From: an uncultured Methylococcaceae bacterium
Lineage (GTDB): Bacteria > Pseudomonadota > Gammaproteobacteria > Methylococcales > Methylomonadaceae
Assembly (NCBI GenBank): GCA_903903765.1
Contig: CAIVAH010000296.1
Location: forward strand, 1 to 15,652
Length of the DNA stretch: 15,652 bases
Reading direction: 5' to 3'
Below are positions 1-7,628 of the stretch, in pieces (within the stretch, counting starts at the first letter, position 1; each line of letters starts with the position of its first letter). The notes under the pieces were generated by a model. That model did not search any database. It had not been told where the DNA came from and saw only the letters and a list, made by a program, of their open reading frames with translations. The translations under genes were made by a program, and so were the position numbers.

Positions 1-387
1 CATTTAAATGATGGTGAAGGTCGTTTTGGTACCGAATTAAAACGTACTAGAGATATTTTCTTAGCTACCACGCCTAAAAGGTTAGTGGTATTAGATGAAT
101 TATCAGAAGGCACTACTTTTGAAGAGAAGATGGACTCGTCAGCTAACGTATTAGATGGTTTTTATCGTAAAGGTAATAGCACTATACTTATTACCCATAA
201 TCATCAATTAGTCGATAAGTTTGTTAAAAAACGTATCGGTTTGCCCAGACAAGTTGAGTTTGCCGATGATTTACCTACCTATAAGTTAATTCATGGGATT
301 TCTCGGGTTAGTCATGCAGATCGAGTAGCTAAAAAGATTGGTTTTTCAAAAGAAGATATAGACAATTATTTGGCGGACACTAAATGA
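1..387 (+). CDS. MutS-family ATPase, C-terminal part (5' end outside window)
   Basis: The frame is open from the first base, so the gene begins upstream and only the last 128 codons are present. Visible motifs are those of the ABC-type ATPase domain of MutS proteins: an acidic signature-loop region ([10 protein letters not shown]), then Walker B (RLVVLDEL) and a D-loop-like stretch (SEGTTFEEK) where canonical MutS has DEIGRGTS, then a switch-like THNHQL where MutS has THYFEL. The end ([18 protein letters not shown]) matches the MutS pattern ending in a helix after the last strand. The differences from canonical MutS suggest a divergent paralogue rather than the main mismatch-repair MutS; a DNA-structure-binding role is inferred from family only. 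The stop codon overlaps the purT start in ATGA, so the two are probably co-transcribed and translationally coupled. Confidence 0.8.
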   Translation, partial: HLNDGEGRFGTELKRTRDIFLATTPKRLVVLDELSEGTTFEEKMDSSANVLDGFYRKGNSTILITHNHQLVDKFVKKRIGLPRQVEFADDLPTYKLIHGISRVSHADRVAKKIGFSKEDIDNYLADTK

Positions 388-1583
388 CAATAGGTACAGC
401 GTTAACCCCTGGTGCAACTAAAGCTTTACTTATGGGCAGTGGTGAGTTGGGTAAAGAGGTGGCTATTTCTTTGCAACGCTATGGTGTAGAAGTGATTGCT
501 GTTGATCGTTATGAAAATGCCCCAGCGCATCAGGTTGCGCATCGCAGTTATACGATTGATATGACGGACAGTGATGCAGTCAAGGATTTGATTGCTAAAG
601 AAAAACCGCATTTTATTATTCCAGAAATAGAAGCAATTGCAACTCAGGCTCTAGCAGAAATTGAAGCGGAAGGTTTATGTACCGTTGTACCCAATGCCAG
701 AGCTATTCAATTGACCATGAATCGAGAAGGTATTAGAACCTTAGTAGCAGAGCAATTAATGTTACCTACGTCTGCTTACGCCTTCGCTGTGAACTTTGCA
801 GAATTACAAGCGGCAGTTAATGGCGGTATTGGTTATCCGTGTTTTATTAAGCCCACCATGTCTTCTTCAGGCAAAGGCCAGTCTATGGTTAAAACCGCTG
901 ATCAATTACAAGCGGCTTGGGATTATGCTAAATCTAGTGGCCGTGTTGATACCGGTAAAGTGATAGTAGAAGCAAAGATTGATTTTGATTTTGAGATTAC
1001 CTTATTAACGGTTAGAGCCTTAGATACCAGTGGTGTGGTGCAAACTTATTACTGTGAGCCGATAGGTCATGTCCAAGAGAATGGTGATTACCGTGAGAGT
1101 TGGCAACCACAGGTAATGACAGAGGCTGCTTTAAAGTTATCACAAGAGATTGCTTATAAAGTGACCCAAGAAATCGGTGGTTTAGGTTTATTTGGCGTAG
1201 AGTTGTTTATTAAAGGCGATAAAGTTTGGTTTAGCGAAGTGAGTCCTCGCCCGCATGATACAGGTATGGTGACGATGGCAACCCAAAGACAAAATGAATT
1301 TGAACTCCATGCTAGGGCCATTTTGGGTTTACCGGTTAACACCCAATTACAGCAAGCAGGTGCAAGTGCGGTTATTTTAGGTGGTTTGGATGCAAAAGGT
1401 GTAGTATATGAAGGCTTAGCATTAGCGTTAGCGGATTCTGATACAGAAATTAGATTATTCGGTAAGCCAGAAGCTTATGTATATAGACGTATGGGTGTCG
1501 CTTTAGCGACAGCCAACACAACTGAGGAAGCGCGTCAAAAGGCCCTTAAAGCGGTTAGTATAGTCGTAGTTAAGGCAAATTAG
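384..1583 (+). CDS. purT: Formate-dependent phosphoribosylglycinamide formyltransferase (GAR transformylase 2)
   Basis: PurT makes formyl-GAR from GAR, formate and ATP, the folate-independent version of the third step of purine synthesis, in the cytoplasm. The 399-residue product is close to the usual ~392. Residues 18-25 (GSGELGKE) form the N-terminal nucleotide-binding turn, followed by the typical [15 protein letters not shown] segment at 41-55. The ATP-grasp core is clear: [14 protein letters not shown] at 154-167, the [14 protein letters not shown] strand around 193-206, and the metal/substrate motif [18 protein letters not shown] near 284-301. The ATG lies inside the end of the upstream MutS-like gene (ATGA overlap) and has no good Shine-Dalgarno of its own, pointing to reinitiation. 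All catalytic motifs look intact. Confidence 0.96.
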   Translation: MTIGTALTPGATKALLMGSGELGKEVAISLQRYGVEVIAVDRYENAPAHQVAHRSYTIDMTDSDAVKDLIAKEKPHFIIPEIEAIATQALAEIEAEGLCTVVPNARAIQLTMNREGIRTLVAEQLMLPTSAYAFAVNFAELQAAVNGGIGYPCFIKPTMSSSGKGQSMVKTADQLQAAWDYAKSSGRVDTGKVIVEAKIDFDFEITLLTVRALDTSGVVQTYYCEPIGHVQENGDYRESWQPQVMTEAALKLSQEIAYKVTQEIGGLGLFGVELFIKGDKVWFSEVSPRPHDTGMVTMATQRQNEFELHARAILGLPVNTQLQQAGASAVILGGLDAKGVVYEGLALALADSDTEIRLFGKPEAYVYRRMGVALATANTTEEARQKALKAVSIVVVKAN

Positions 1584-1691
1584 GCTTAACTAGAATGTCT
1601 GGGGCAGTTTCGGTTACTAATTCGTAATTAGGATTTATTGACTAGATATTATTCATGCATGCTAACTAATAATGATTGTTGTAAAGAGCTT

Positions 1692-2327
1692 ATGTTGATT
1701 ATTCGATGTTTTGCAATTTTAATCAGTCTAGGTTTCTATCAGCCTGTATGGGCTGATGTTTACAAATTTATTGATAGTCATGGTGCTGTTTTTTATACAG
1801 ATAAACCTAAGAACGACCATTATCAACGTATTATTAAAAGTGTTCCAAGACCAGTTTCTATCATTAAAACTCCCCCCCCTGATCTAGATGATTTTGATGC
1901 TTTAAGTTTAGGGCGCTTAATCACACCCAATAAAAATAACTTTGATCGTTTTATTGAGCAAATTGCTGATAAGCATCAAGTGGATTCCAGATTGGTTCGT
2001 GCGGTCATCGAAACAGAATCTGCTTATAATGTTACCGCGCAATCATCAAAAGGAGCGGTTGGTTTAATGCAGTTAATGCCAGAGACTGCAAAGCGTTTTG
2101 GGGTGTTGGATAGAAATAATCCTCATCAGAATGTAGATGGAGGGACACGTTATTTAAAATATTTGATCGAGTTATTTAAACCAAATTTAGGTTTAGCACT
2201 TGCTGCTTATAATGCGGGAGAAAATGCAGTCATCCGTAATAACAATCAAATTCCTCCTTATCCGCAAACTCAAAATTATGTAAGACAAGTTTTGGCTTTG
2301 TATCGACAGAAAACCGCGTTTAATTAA
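1692..2327 (+). CDS. Exported lytic transglycosylase with N-terminal DUF4124 domain
   Basis: This is a peptidoglycan-cleaving SLT-type transglycosylase acting in the periplasm. From the chosen ATG there is a 21-residue signal peptide ending QPVWA, then a DUF4124 domain (DVYKFIDSHG...FYTDKP), a Pro-rich linker, and the SLT domain: catalytic Glu in AVIETESAYN (Glu109 here), the GLMQLMPETAKRFGV motif and AAYNAGENAV. The frame also opens at a TTG at 1638 with AGGA 4-5 bases upstream, and an ATG at 1659; both add a long Cys-containing leader before the signal peptide, so I prefer 1692, although its AAAGAG element is only 3 bases from the ATG. The Pro linker is encoded by a run of eight C (1872-1879). 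The TAA stop interlocks with that of rsgA in a TTAA. Confidence 0.88.
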   Translation: MLIIRCFAILISLGFYQPVWADVYKFIDSHGAVFYTDKPKNDHYQRIIKSVPRPVSIIKTPPPDLDDFDALSLGRLITPNKNNFDRFIEQIADKHQVDSRLVRAVIETESAYNVTAQSSKGAVGLMQLMPETAKRFGVLDRNNPHQNVDGGTRYLKYLIELFKPNLGLALAAYNAGENAVIRNNNQIPPYPQTQNYVRQVLALYRQKTAFN

Positions 2328-3208
2328 TTCTTCAACGCCATTTTTTCACGTAGCTTTAAGAATCGATCATAGCGGGTGCTGGTGATTTCGCCATTCTCTA
2401 AGGCGGCAACAATTGCACAACCTTTATCTTTAAGATGACGACAATCGTTAAACTGACATTGATCTATATACGGTTGAAACTCTCTATAGCCATTGGCTAA
2501 TTGATATTCTGATAGACCCGCTAAACCAAAAATTGCCACACCTGGACTGTCGATTAAATCACCACCCTCAGGTAAATGATAAAGCGTTGCAGCAGTGGTG
2601 GTGTGGCGACCATGTTTAGTGGTTGCAGAGATGGTATTGGTTTTAAGTGTTTTATCCGGAATAATGGTATTGGTTAAAGAAGATTTCCCTACACCCGATT
2701 GTCCTGCCAGCATACTCACTTGATCTTTTAAAGCTTCTTTAAGGTTATCTAGACCGCTATTTTCTTTTGCACTGACTCGATAAAGAACGTAACCTAAATC
2801 AGTATAGGTTTTTAATTCTGTTTCTATCGCTTCGGATTGATATAAATCAGTTTTATTAAGAACTAAGGCCGCATCAATATTGTTATTTTCACAGATGGTT
2901 AAATATTGATCGAGTAATAAAAAGTCACAGTGTGGTTCTACTGCAAACACGATAAAGATTCTATCTAGATTAACCGCAACGGGGCGTAATTTATCATTTT
3001 TAGAGGGTCTGGCTAAGACAGAGCGTCTCGGTAGAATTTCTTCTATTCTGCCTTGATCGGGTGCTGCGAGTGTCCATAGTACTTTGTCTCCTACGGCGAC
3101 GGTGTCTAAGCGCCGGAGGGTTTGGCAAAGAATGATCTTGCCGTCGTGTTCGACGGCAATTCCTTGGCCTAGATGTGATATAACTAGGCCTTCTTGTAAG
3201 TCCGCCAC
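2324..3208 (-). CDS. rsgA: Small ribosomal subunit biogenesis GTPase RsgA
   Basis: RsgA is a circularly permuted GTPase that checks late 30S assembly and is stimulated by the ribosome. An OB-fold occupies about residues 5-65. The permuted G motifs follow in the expected order: G4 NKTD at 118-121, G1 GQSGVGKS at 169-176, then G3 DSPG at 220-223. The C-terminal zinc finger shows C241, C246, H248 and C254. At 294 residues it is shorter than the E. coli protein (about 350), mainly through shorter ends. The start is GTG, sharing one base with the upstream protease gene (TAGTG), so the two are coupled. Convergent with the transglycosylase, with the stops overlapping in TTAA and leaving no room for a terminator between them. 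Confidence 0.95.
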   Translation of the reverse strand: MADLQEGLVISHLGQGIAVEHDGKIILCQTLRRLDTVAVGDKVLWTLAAPDQGRIEEILPRRSVLARPSKNDKLRPVAVNLDRIFIVFAVEPHCDFLLLDQYLTICENNNIDAALVLNKTDLYQSEAIETELKTYTDLGYVLYRVSAKENSGLDNLKEALKDQVSMLAGQSGVGKSSLTNTIIPDKTLKTNTISATTKHGRHTTTAATLYHLPEGGDLIDSPGVAIFGLAGLSEYQLANGYREFQPYIDQCQFNDCRHLKDKGCAIVAALENGEITSTRYDRFLKLREKMALKN

Positions 3209-4455
3209 TATGATTTGGCGTTTAAGTGAGCTATTCGAATCGCGGCGGGTGGGTGGCTGTAATGAAAAGCCGAATATAAAGGGTCTGGTGTTAAGGTATT
3301 TGCGTTTTCTTCGTAAAGTTTAACTAGCCCACTGATCAATTTGCTGGCTTTAGAATGTTCAGCCGCGAAACTGTCCGCTTCAAATTCAAATTTTCTTTGA
3401 AAGTAAGCACTAATGGGTTGCATAAAAAACGTAAAGGTTGAAGACACCAACATAAACAGTAATAAAGCGGTTGCATGAGATTTTTGTTCTAAACCCACAC
3501 CTAAGCCAGTGTAAAACCAATCTTGATCGATTAGCCAACCTAAGATGCCTAAGCTGATTAAGCTCATGATAGAAGTCGAAATCAACATTTTAATTACGTG
3601 TTTACATTTAAAATGACCTAGTTCATGCGCTAAAACCGCTTCTAATTCTTCATCTTCTAAAGATTCTACTAAGTTATCAAAAAATACGATGCGCTTGTTG
3701 TTACCTAAACCAGTAAAGTAAGCATTGCCATGTCCTGATCGTTTTGAACCATCCATAATAAAAATGCCCTGGCTGTTAAAACCACAACGCGCTAATAAAC
3801 CCTGAATACGATCTTTTAAGGCGCCTTCTGGCATTGGGGTAAATTTATTGAATAATGGTGCAATTAGAGTAGGGTATAGCCAGCTCATTAATAATGAAAA
3901 GCCCATGATAATACCCCATGCCCATAGCCACCAAGTAGAGCCTACATTGTCCATTACCCATAAAATTAACGCTAAAATGGGTAAACCGATGATGCCACCT
4001 AAGACTGTTTGCATAAGCAAGTCTTTTGCAAACTGTGCTCCAGAACTTTTGTTAAATCCAAATTTTTCTTCTATAACAAAGGTTTGATACAAACTCGTTG
4101 GGATATCTACTAAACTCATCATTAAAAAGATGCTAGCTGTTGCAGCAACACCTGCCCAAAGGGGTGAATTAATTAGGGTTGCGGCATATGCAAATGTCCA
4201 GTTAATGCCACCACCTAGGGTGATAGCAAGTAAAACAGCGATACCTAAAAATTCATCAATTCTACCTACGCTTAATTTAGCCTGGGTATAATCAGCGGCT
4301 TTTTGATGCGCAGTCAAGGGGATTTTGTCTTTAAACGCTTCTGGTACAGCATTTTTGTGTTGATTAACAAACTTGCCATGACGATAAGCTAGATAAAATT
4401 GGATAGAATTAGAAATAATCAGGGCGATTATAAAAATAATAGTAAATGTATTCAT
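3208..4455 (-). CDS. M48-family integral membrane zinc metalloprotease (Ste24-type)
   Basis: A 415-residue membrane protease of the Ste24/CAAX-prenyl-protease-like branch of M48. The zinc motif HELGH is at residues 277-281, and the third ligand is in the FEFEADSFA segment (Glu357 with Asp361). The Ste24 N-terminal layout is present: a first helix at about 4-22, then several membrane helices at about 70-90, 100-118, 150-170 and 175-195, the conserved LYPTLIAPLFNKFTPMP segment before the catalytic domain, and two more helices at about 288-310 and 328-345. Bacteria usually lack CAAX prenylation, so membrane-protein quality control is the more likely role (family-level inference). It precedes rsgA with a one-base overlap and diverges from orn across an 85-base spacer. 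Confidence 0.92.
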   Translation of the reverse strand: MNTFTIIFIIALIISNSIQFYLAYRHGKFVNQHKNAVPEAFKDKIPLTAHQKAADYTQAKLSVGRIDEFLGIAVLLAITLGGGINWTFAYAATLINSPLWAGVAATASIFLMMSLVDIPTSLYQTFVIEEKFGFNKSSGAQFAKDLLMQTVLGGIIGLPILALILWVMDNVGSTWWLWAWGIIMGFSLLMSWLYPTLIAPLFNKFTPMPEGALKDRIQGLLARCGFNSQGIFIMDGSKRSGHGNAYFTGLGNNKRIVFFDNLVESLEDEELEAVLAHELGHFKCKHVIKMLISTSIMSLISLGILGWLIDQDWFYTGLGVGLEQKSHATALLLFMLVSSTFTFFMQPISAYFQRKFEFEADSFAAEHSKASKLISGLVKLYEENANTLTPDPLYSAFHYSHPPAAIRIAHLNAKS

Positions 4456-4478
4456 CAGTCAGATTTTAATTTTAAGAG

Positions 4479-4508
4479 TTAGACGCAAATATTCGGTAAT
4501 GCTACACT
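4479..4508 (+). promoter_or_regulatory. Candidate sigma-70 promoter for orn-crcB
   Basis: An extended -10 (TG at 4500-4501, one base, then TACACT at 4503-4508) is preceded at 18 bases by a weak -35-like TTAGAC (4479-4484). It would start transcription near 4515, giving a short leader to orn, whose GGA Shine-Dalgarno is at 4530-4532. No fluoride-riboswitch-like fold is apparent in the spacer. Assigned by eye only. Confidence 0.45.
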
Positions 4509-4540
4509 AACCTTAACATTTTTTACAATGGAATCAACAA

Positions 4541-5086
4541 ATGAACCAAGATTCTGAGAATCTAATCTGGATAGACCTCGAAATGACGGGGCTAAATCCT
4601 GATGCCGACTTAATTATTGAAATAGCTACTATTGTGACTGATAAAAATTTAAATATCTTAGCGCAAGGGCCAGTAATGGCTGTTAAGCAGTCTGATGCTG
4701 CTTTAGCGGCGATGGATGAGTGGAATCAAACGCATCATGGTCAATCCGGCTTAATAGACCGAGTTAAGGCTTCTATGATTGATGATGCGGAAGCAGAGTT
4801 ACAAACAATTAACTTTCTACAGCAATGGGTGCCTGCTAAAATCTCTCCTATGTGTGGGAATAGTATTGGGCAGGATAGGCGTTTTTTATATCGTTATATG
4901 CCGAAGTTAGAGGCTTATTTCCATTATCGAAGTATTGATGTTTCTACGATAAAAGAATTAGCGTCTCGTTGGGCGCCTCAAGTAAAAGAAGGTTTTAAAA
5001 AGGAGTCAACGCATCAGGCCTTAGATGACATTATCGAATCGATAGAAGAATTACAGTATTACCGAGAACATTTTATTAAGTATTAA
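4541..5086 (+). CDS. orn: Oligoribonuclease (DEDDh 3'-5' exoribonuclease)
   Basis: Orn degrades di- and short oligoribonucleotides to mononucleotides, finishing mRNA decay and clearing pGpG from c-di-GMP turnover. The 181-residue length is standard. The DEDDh set is visible: Asp12 and Glu14 in IDLEMTGL, Asp112 in the [10 protein letters not shown] motif, and His158 with Asp162 in HQALDDI. The segments [14 protein letters not shown] and MCGNSIGQD are characteristic of Orn among DEDDh nucleases. The ATG has a GGA 8 bases upstream. It is the first gene of a probable two-gene unit with the CrcB-like gene 2 bases downstream, and diverges from the M48 protease gene. Confidence 0.97.
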   Translation: MNQDSENLIWIDLEMTGLNPDADLIIEIATIVTDKNLNILAQGPVMAVKQSDAALAAMDEWNQTHHGQSGLIDRVKASMIDDAEAELQTINFLQQWVPAKISPMCGNSIGQDRRFLYRYMPKLEAYFHYRSIDVSTIKELASRWAPQVKEGFKKESTHQALDDIIESIEELQYYREHFIKY

Positions 5087-5088
5087 AG

Positions 5089-5796
5089 ATGAATCAACTG
5101 ATTTCAATTGCCTTGGGTGGCGCCTTTGGTGCGGTTATTCGTTTTTTAATGTCTTCAGGTTTATATCAATGGTTAGGGCGTGGCTTTCCTTATGGTACAT
5201 TGGCTGTCAATTTGGTGGGGTCATTTTTAATGGGTTTATTAACTGAAGCCCTTATATTGGAACGTATTGCCATCGCAGTGGAATATAGGGCCGCCATTTT
5301 AGTCGGCTTTATTGGAGCGTTTACTACGTTTTCTACTTTTTCATTAGAAACTATATATTTGCTAGAGCAGGGCAATCTAAGCAAGGCTGGGTTGAATATA
5401 TTAATTAGTGTGTTAGCTTGTTTAGTAGCGGTTTGGATAGGTTTATTGTTTGGACGAGTTTTGTTTGTAACCGGAGGTATGATTAATTGGAGTGGTATTG
5501 TTATACCTTATGCTTTATTTATTGTAAATGCGATTGGGGCGTTCTTAATTGGCATAATTGCGACTTTGATTTTACAGAAAGTTGAACTGGCTTTGGATTA
5601 TCGTGCTGCTATTATGGTGATATTAGTCGGTGTGTACCTTACTTTATCAGGCTTATATATTATTTTCTTTTTAATTGAGCAGGGTTATGCGTTTGAAACA
5701 CATACCTCGGTTATATTGTCAGTGTTTGCAACTAATAGTTTAGCCGTGTTATTGGTGGTAGGTTTAGGTATGTGGTTGGGTAAGCAGATTGCTTAA
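5089..5796 (+). CDS. crcB: Fused tandem CrcB/Fluc-type fluoride channel, second half degenerate
   Basis: A 235-residue, almost wholly hydrophobic protein made of two CrcB-like halves; single-domain CrcB is about 125. Half 1 (1-125) is canonical: GGAFGAVIRF in helix 1, FPYGTLAVNLVGSF (Asn41) in helix 2, and the Phe-box TTFSTFS at 79-85. Half 2 repeats the pattern: IPYALFIVNAIGAF (Asn147) and YRAAIMVILVG, ending FFLIEQG against half 1 YLLEQG. There the Phe-box has become LTLSGLY (184-190), losing both Phe. The repeat spacing is about 106 residues. I count seven helices, helix 4 of half 1 apparently standing in for helix 1 of half 2. It starts 2 bases after orn with AAAG directly at the ATG, suggesting translational coupling. 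Fluoride export is inferred from half 1. Confidence 0.88.
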   Translation: MNQLISIALGGAFGAVIRFLMSSGLYQWLGRGFPYGTLAVNLVGSFLMGLLTEALILERIAIAVEYRAAILVGFIGAFTTFSTFSLETIYLLEQGNLSKAGLNILISVLACLVAVWIGLLFGRVLFVTGGMINWSGIVIPYALFIVNAIGAFLIGIIATLILQKVELALDYRAAIMVILVGVYLTLSGLYIIFFLIEQGYAFETHTSVILSVFATNSLAVLLVVGLGMWLGKQIA

Positions 5797-6725
5797 CTTG
5801 ATAAATTTTCTGTTAATGTTGTAATACTTCCGCCCACAGTTCCTTCATGATCAATCCATTGATGTGCAAGATTTAGGCTACTTAGCCATTGTGCGCCTTC
5901 TGCTTCTTTTAGCATAGCAATTGTAGAAGCACTTCCGGCTAATACACAAAAATCACTGACGACAGTAACAGAAGAAAAGTATTGCACGGGCCAGCCAGTT
6001 TTGGGATTTAGGATATGGCCATAGCGTTTGCCATTAATTAGCATACATCTTTCATAATCACCACTTGTTGCCATACCGCCACCGATTAAGCCAATGGCGC
6101 TAATGATATCGTCTTTCTTTTGAGGATGTTGAATGCCTATTTGCCAAGGTTTGCCGTCGGGATGGCTGCCAATGACTTTGATATCGCCACCTAAGTTGAC
6201 TAAACCATATTTGATCCCTAATTGAGCAGCCATAGCGGCCGCTCTATCAGTAGCATATTCTTTAACAATGCCGCCAAAATCAATCTCCATGCCGATATGA
6301 GAAAAGCTTAATTTTGATTGAGTCCAGCGTACTTTTTCCCAGCCGATTTTCTTTAAGGCTTTATCAATATGTTTGGGGTTAGGTAAGGGGGGTGTGGATT
6401 GGGTGAATTTCCATACTTTGCGCAATGCGCCTGAAGTGATATCAAAAAGCCCATCACTTTGTTCATAACAAGTGACGGCATAATTTAATAGGCTAGCTGT
6501 TTCATGATCCACTTCAACTGATTTACCTGCTGCGGCGTAACGATTGATTTCAGATAAAAAACTGTCTGGGTTATAGCGAGAATATTTTTGTTCTAAGCGA
6601 TATACATCTTTAATAACAAGGTCTGCAATACTTTTTGCTGCAACTTTATCAGTGCTATATATCTGCACTTGACAGGGTGATCCCATCGCCTTGAATTGAT
6701 AATTAAATAAGGTTAATTCCGACAA
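5793..6725 (-). CDS. apbE: ApbE-family FAD:protein FMN transferase, atypical
   Basis: ApbE proteins move FMN from FAD onto a Thr of target proteins. Family motifs are in order: FKAMGSPCQV (11-20), KYSRYNPDSFLSEINR (47-62), DGLFDITSGALRKVW (91-105), IDFGGIVKEYATDRA (148-162), LVNLGGDI (175-182), and HILNPKTGWPV (237-247). Two things are odd. There is no signal peptide, although many ApbE proteins are exported, and an in-frame TAG lies just upstream, leaving a TTG (6725) as the only sensible start, with AGG about 9 bases before it. Near 263-271 the usual AD..sT metal-binding motif reads AGSAST, so the Asp is Gly. It lies downstream of a tlpA-like gene and a decayed barrel gene, and its target is not apparent here. 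The stop interlocks with that of crcB in TTAA. Confidence 0.9.
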   Translation of the reverse strand: MSELTLFNYQFKAMGSPCQVQIYSTDKVAAKSIADLVIKDVYRLEQKYSRYNPDSFLSEINRYAAAGKSVEVDHETASLLNYAVTCYEQSDGLFDITSGALRKVWKFTQSTPPLPNPKHIDKALKKIGWEKVRWTQSKLSFSHIGMEIDFGGIVKEYATDRAAAMAAQLGIKYGLVNLGGDIKVIGSHPDGKPWQIGIQHPQKKDDIISAIGLIGGGMATSGDYERCMLINGKRYGHILNPKTGWPVQYFSSVTVVSDFCVLAGSASTIAMLKEAEGAQWLSSLNLAHQWIDHEGTVGGSITTLTENLSS

Positions 6726-6797
6726 ATGTGCGCCTATCTAAAGACATGATTTTATTGTTGTTATTTTAAAACCATGTATTTTATATTTGTTAATAAT

Positions 6798-7034
6798 CTA
6801 GTATTTAAAGTTAATCTTAGCTGAGAACATAGAAAAACTAAAATCGTCAACAGTTATGCCACTGCCGCTGCTCATTCCATAGTTTGTTTTGCGTTCGTAG
6901 AAGTCGATTCCAAAACCTAAATTTAAGCGATTAAAGAATTCTTTATTAAGTTGTACGCCACTACCTATCGCGCCGAAATTAGCTACACCTTGAGAATAAT
7001 AATTTGAATTTGTTGATAGTACTAGCCAAGCTAT
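6798..7034 (-). pseudogene. Remnant of an outer-membrane beta-barrel gene, probably DUF3570 C-terminus
   Basis: On the minus strand an open stretch of 78 codons runs from just after a TAA (7035-7037) to a TAG at 6798-6800, without a start codon at its beginning. The translation looks like the last strands of a barrel: alternating polar and aromatic residues (NYYSQGVANFGAIGSG, then RLNLGFGIDFYERKTNYG) ending in an aromatic C-terminal strand (AKINFKY). The order TlpA, barrel, ApbE on one strand matches the recurrent tlpA-DUF4266-DUF3570-apbE arrangement known from other bacteria. A full DUF3570 protein has roughly 400 residues, so most of it, and the small DUF4266 gene expected before it, appear deleted. 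Family assignment rests on context and general resemblance. Confidence 0.55.
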
Positions 7035-7040
7035 TTAATA

Positions 7041-7523
7041 TTACTCGGCTAAAAGCTTTTCTATTTTTGCGCGTAATTCAGCTTTTTCTTCAGTGCGAAA
7101 ACCTAGTTGTATAAATCTGATTTTACCTTGCTTATCGATTAGATAAGACGATGGCATAGCAAGAACACCATAACTGTTAGGGCATTGATTATCTGGATTC
7201 ATTGCGACGGTAAAGTTTACTTTGTGGTTTTTTAAAAACTGTTCCGCATCTTCTTTGGTTTCATCAAGATTAATTGCAATCACTTCAAAGTTTTTGGCTT
7301 TTAGTTCTGTGTTGATTTGATCTAAAAAAGGCATTGATTGTTCGCAAGGTCCGCACCAAGATGCCCAAAAATCAACATAAAGAACCTTGCCTGGTTTTGT
7401 TAATTCAACAGGCGTGCCCGAATAAACTTCTTTAAGATCACAGTTAGGTGCTGGTGAGCCAATCTCAATGGCTGAACTTGCGGTTGTGAAAATAAGCAAG
7501 AAAAAAAAACAAAATGATTTCAT
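7041..7523 (-). CDS. TlpA-like periplasmic thiol-disulfide oxidoreductase
   Basis: A 160-residue thioredoxin-fold protein with an 18-residue signal peptide (ending TTASSA), so it acts in the periplasm. The active site is WASWCGPC with Cys57 and Cys60, followed by the cis-Pro loop at AMPSSYLID (Pro124). The pattern DFWASWCGPCEQSMP with an N-terminal GSPAPNCDL is typical of the TlpA/ResA group, which reduce partner proteins using electrons from a membrane donor. It is the first gene of a leftward group with the barrel remnant and apbE, so its original partner may have been the lost proteins. Codons 6-8 of the signal peptide contain a run of nine T (coding strand). AGG 7 bases before the ATG is a modest Shine-Dalgarno. 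Confidence 0.93.
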   Translation of the reverse strand: MKSFCFFFLLIFTTASSAIEIGSPAPNCDLKEVYSGTPVELTKPGKVLYVDFWASWCGPCEQSMPFLDQINTELKAKNFEVIAINLDETKEDAEQFLKNHKVNFTVAMNPDNQCPNSYGVLAMPSSYLIDKQGKIRFIQLGFRTEEKAELRAKIEKLLAE

Positions 7524-7529
7524 GGTGGC

Positions 7530-7628
7530 CTATAGTGATGGAAAATATTTTTTAAGAATAGCTAAATGCCTGTCTGCTGCGGCATTAGATATTAGTGTAA
7601 GCAATTTCTCAGGGTCTTGTAGATGCAT
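7530..7628 (-). CDS. Possible 32-residue small ORF upstream of the tlpA-like gene
   Basis: An ATG at 7628 opens a 32-codon frame ending 6 bases before the tlpA-like ATG. The product starts MHLQDPEKLLTLISNAAADR and continues as an amphipathic, Lys-containing stretch ending YFPSL; composition is protein-like. There is no Shine-Dalgarno, only an A-rich stretch upstream. It may be a short leader peptide coupled to the downstream gene, a remnant of a longer gene (the frame is open 14 more codons upstream), or chance. No family is recognised. Confidence 0.25.
   Translation of the reverse strand: MHLQDPEKLLTLISNAAADRHLAILKKYFPSL

Noticed and set aside
1617..1631. CTAATT-CGT-AATTAG hairpin after purT
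   Set aside because: Only six AT-rich pairs and no T run follow, so I do not call it a terminator.
3084..3323. 79-codon plus-strand ORF over the rsgA/M48 junction
   Set aside because: Antisense to two well-supported genes, and Arg/Cys-rich in a manner typical of a shadow frame.
4456..4540. Possible fluoride riboswitch before orn-crcB
   Set aside because: The spacer is AT-rich and shows no GC stems or pseudoknot of that class; it fits a plain promoter and short leader.
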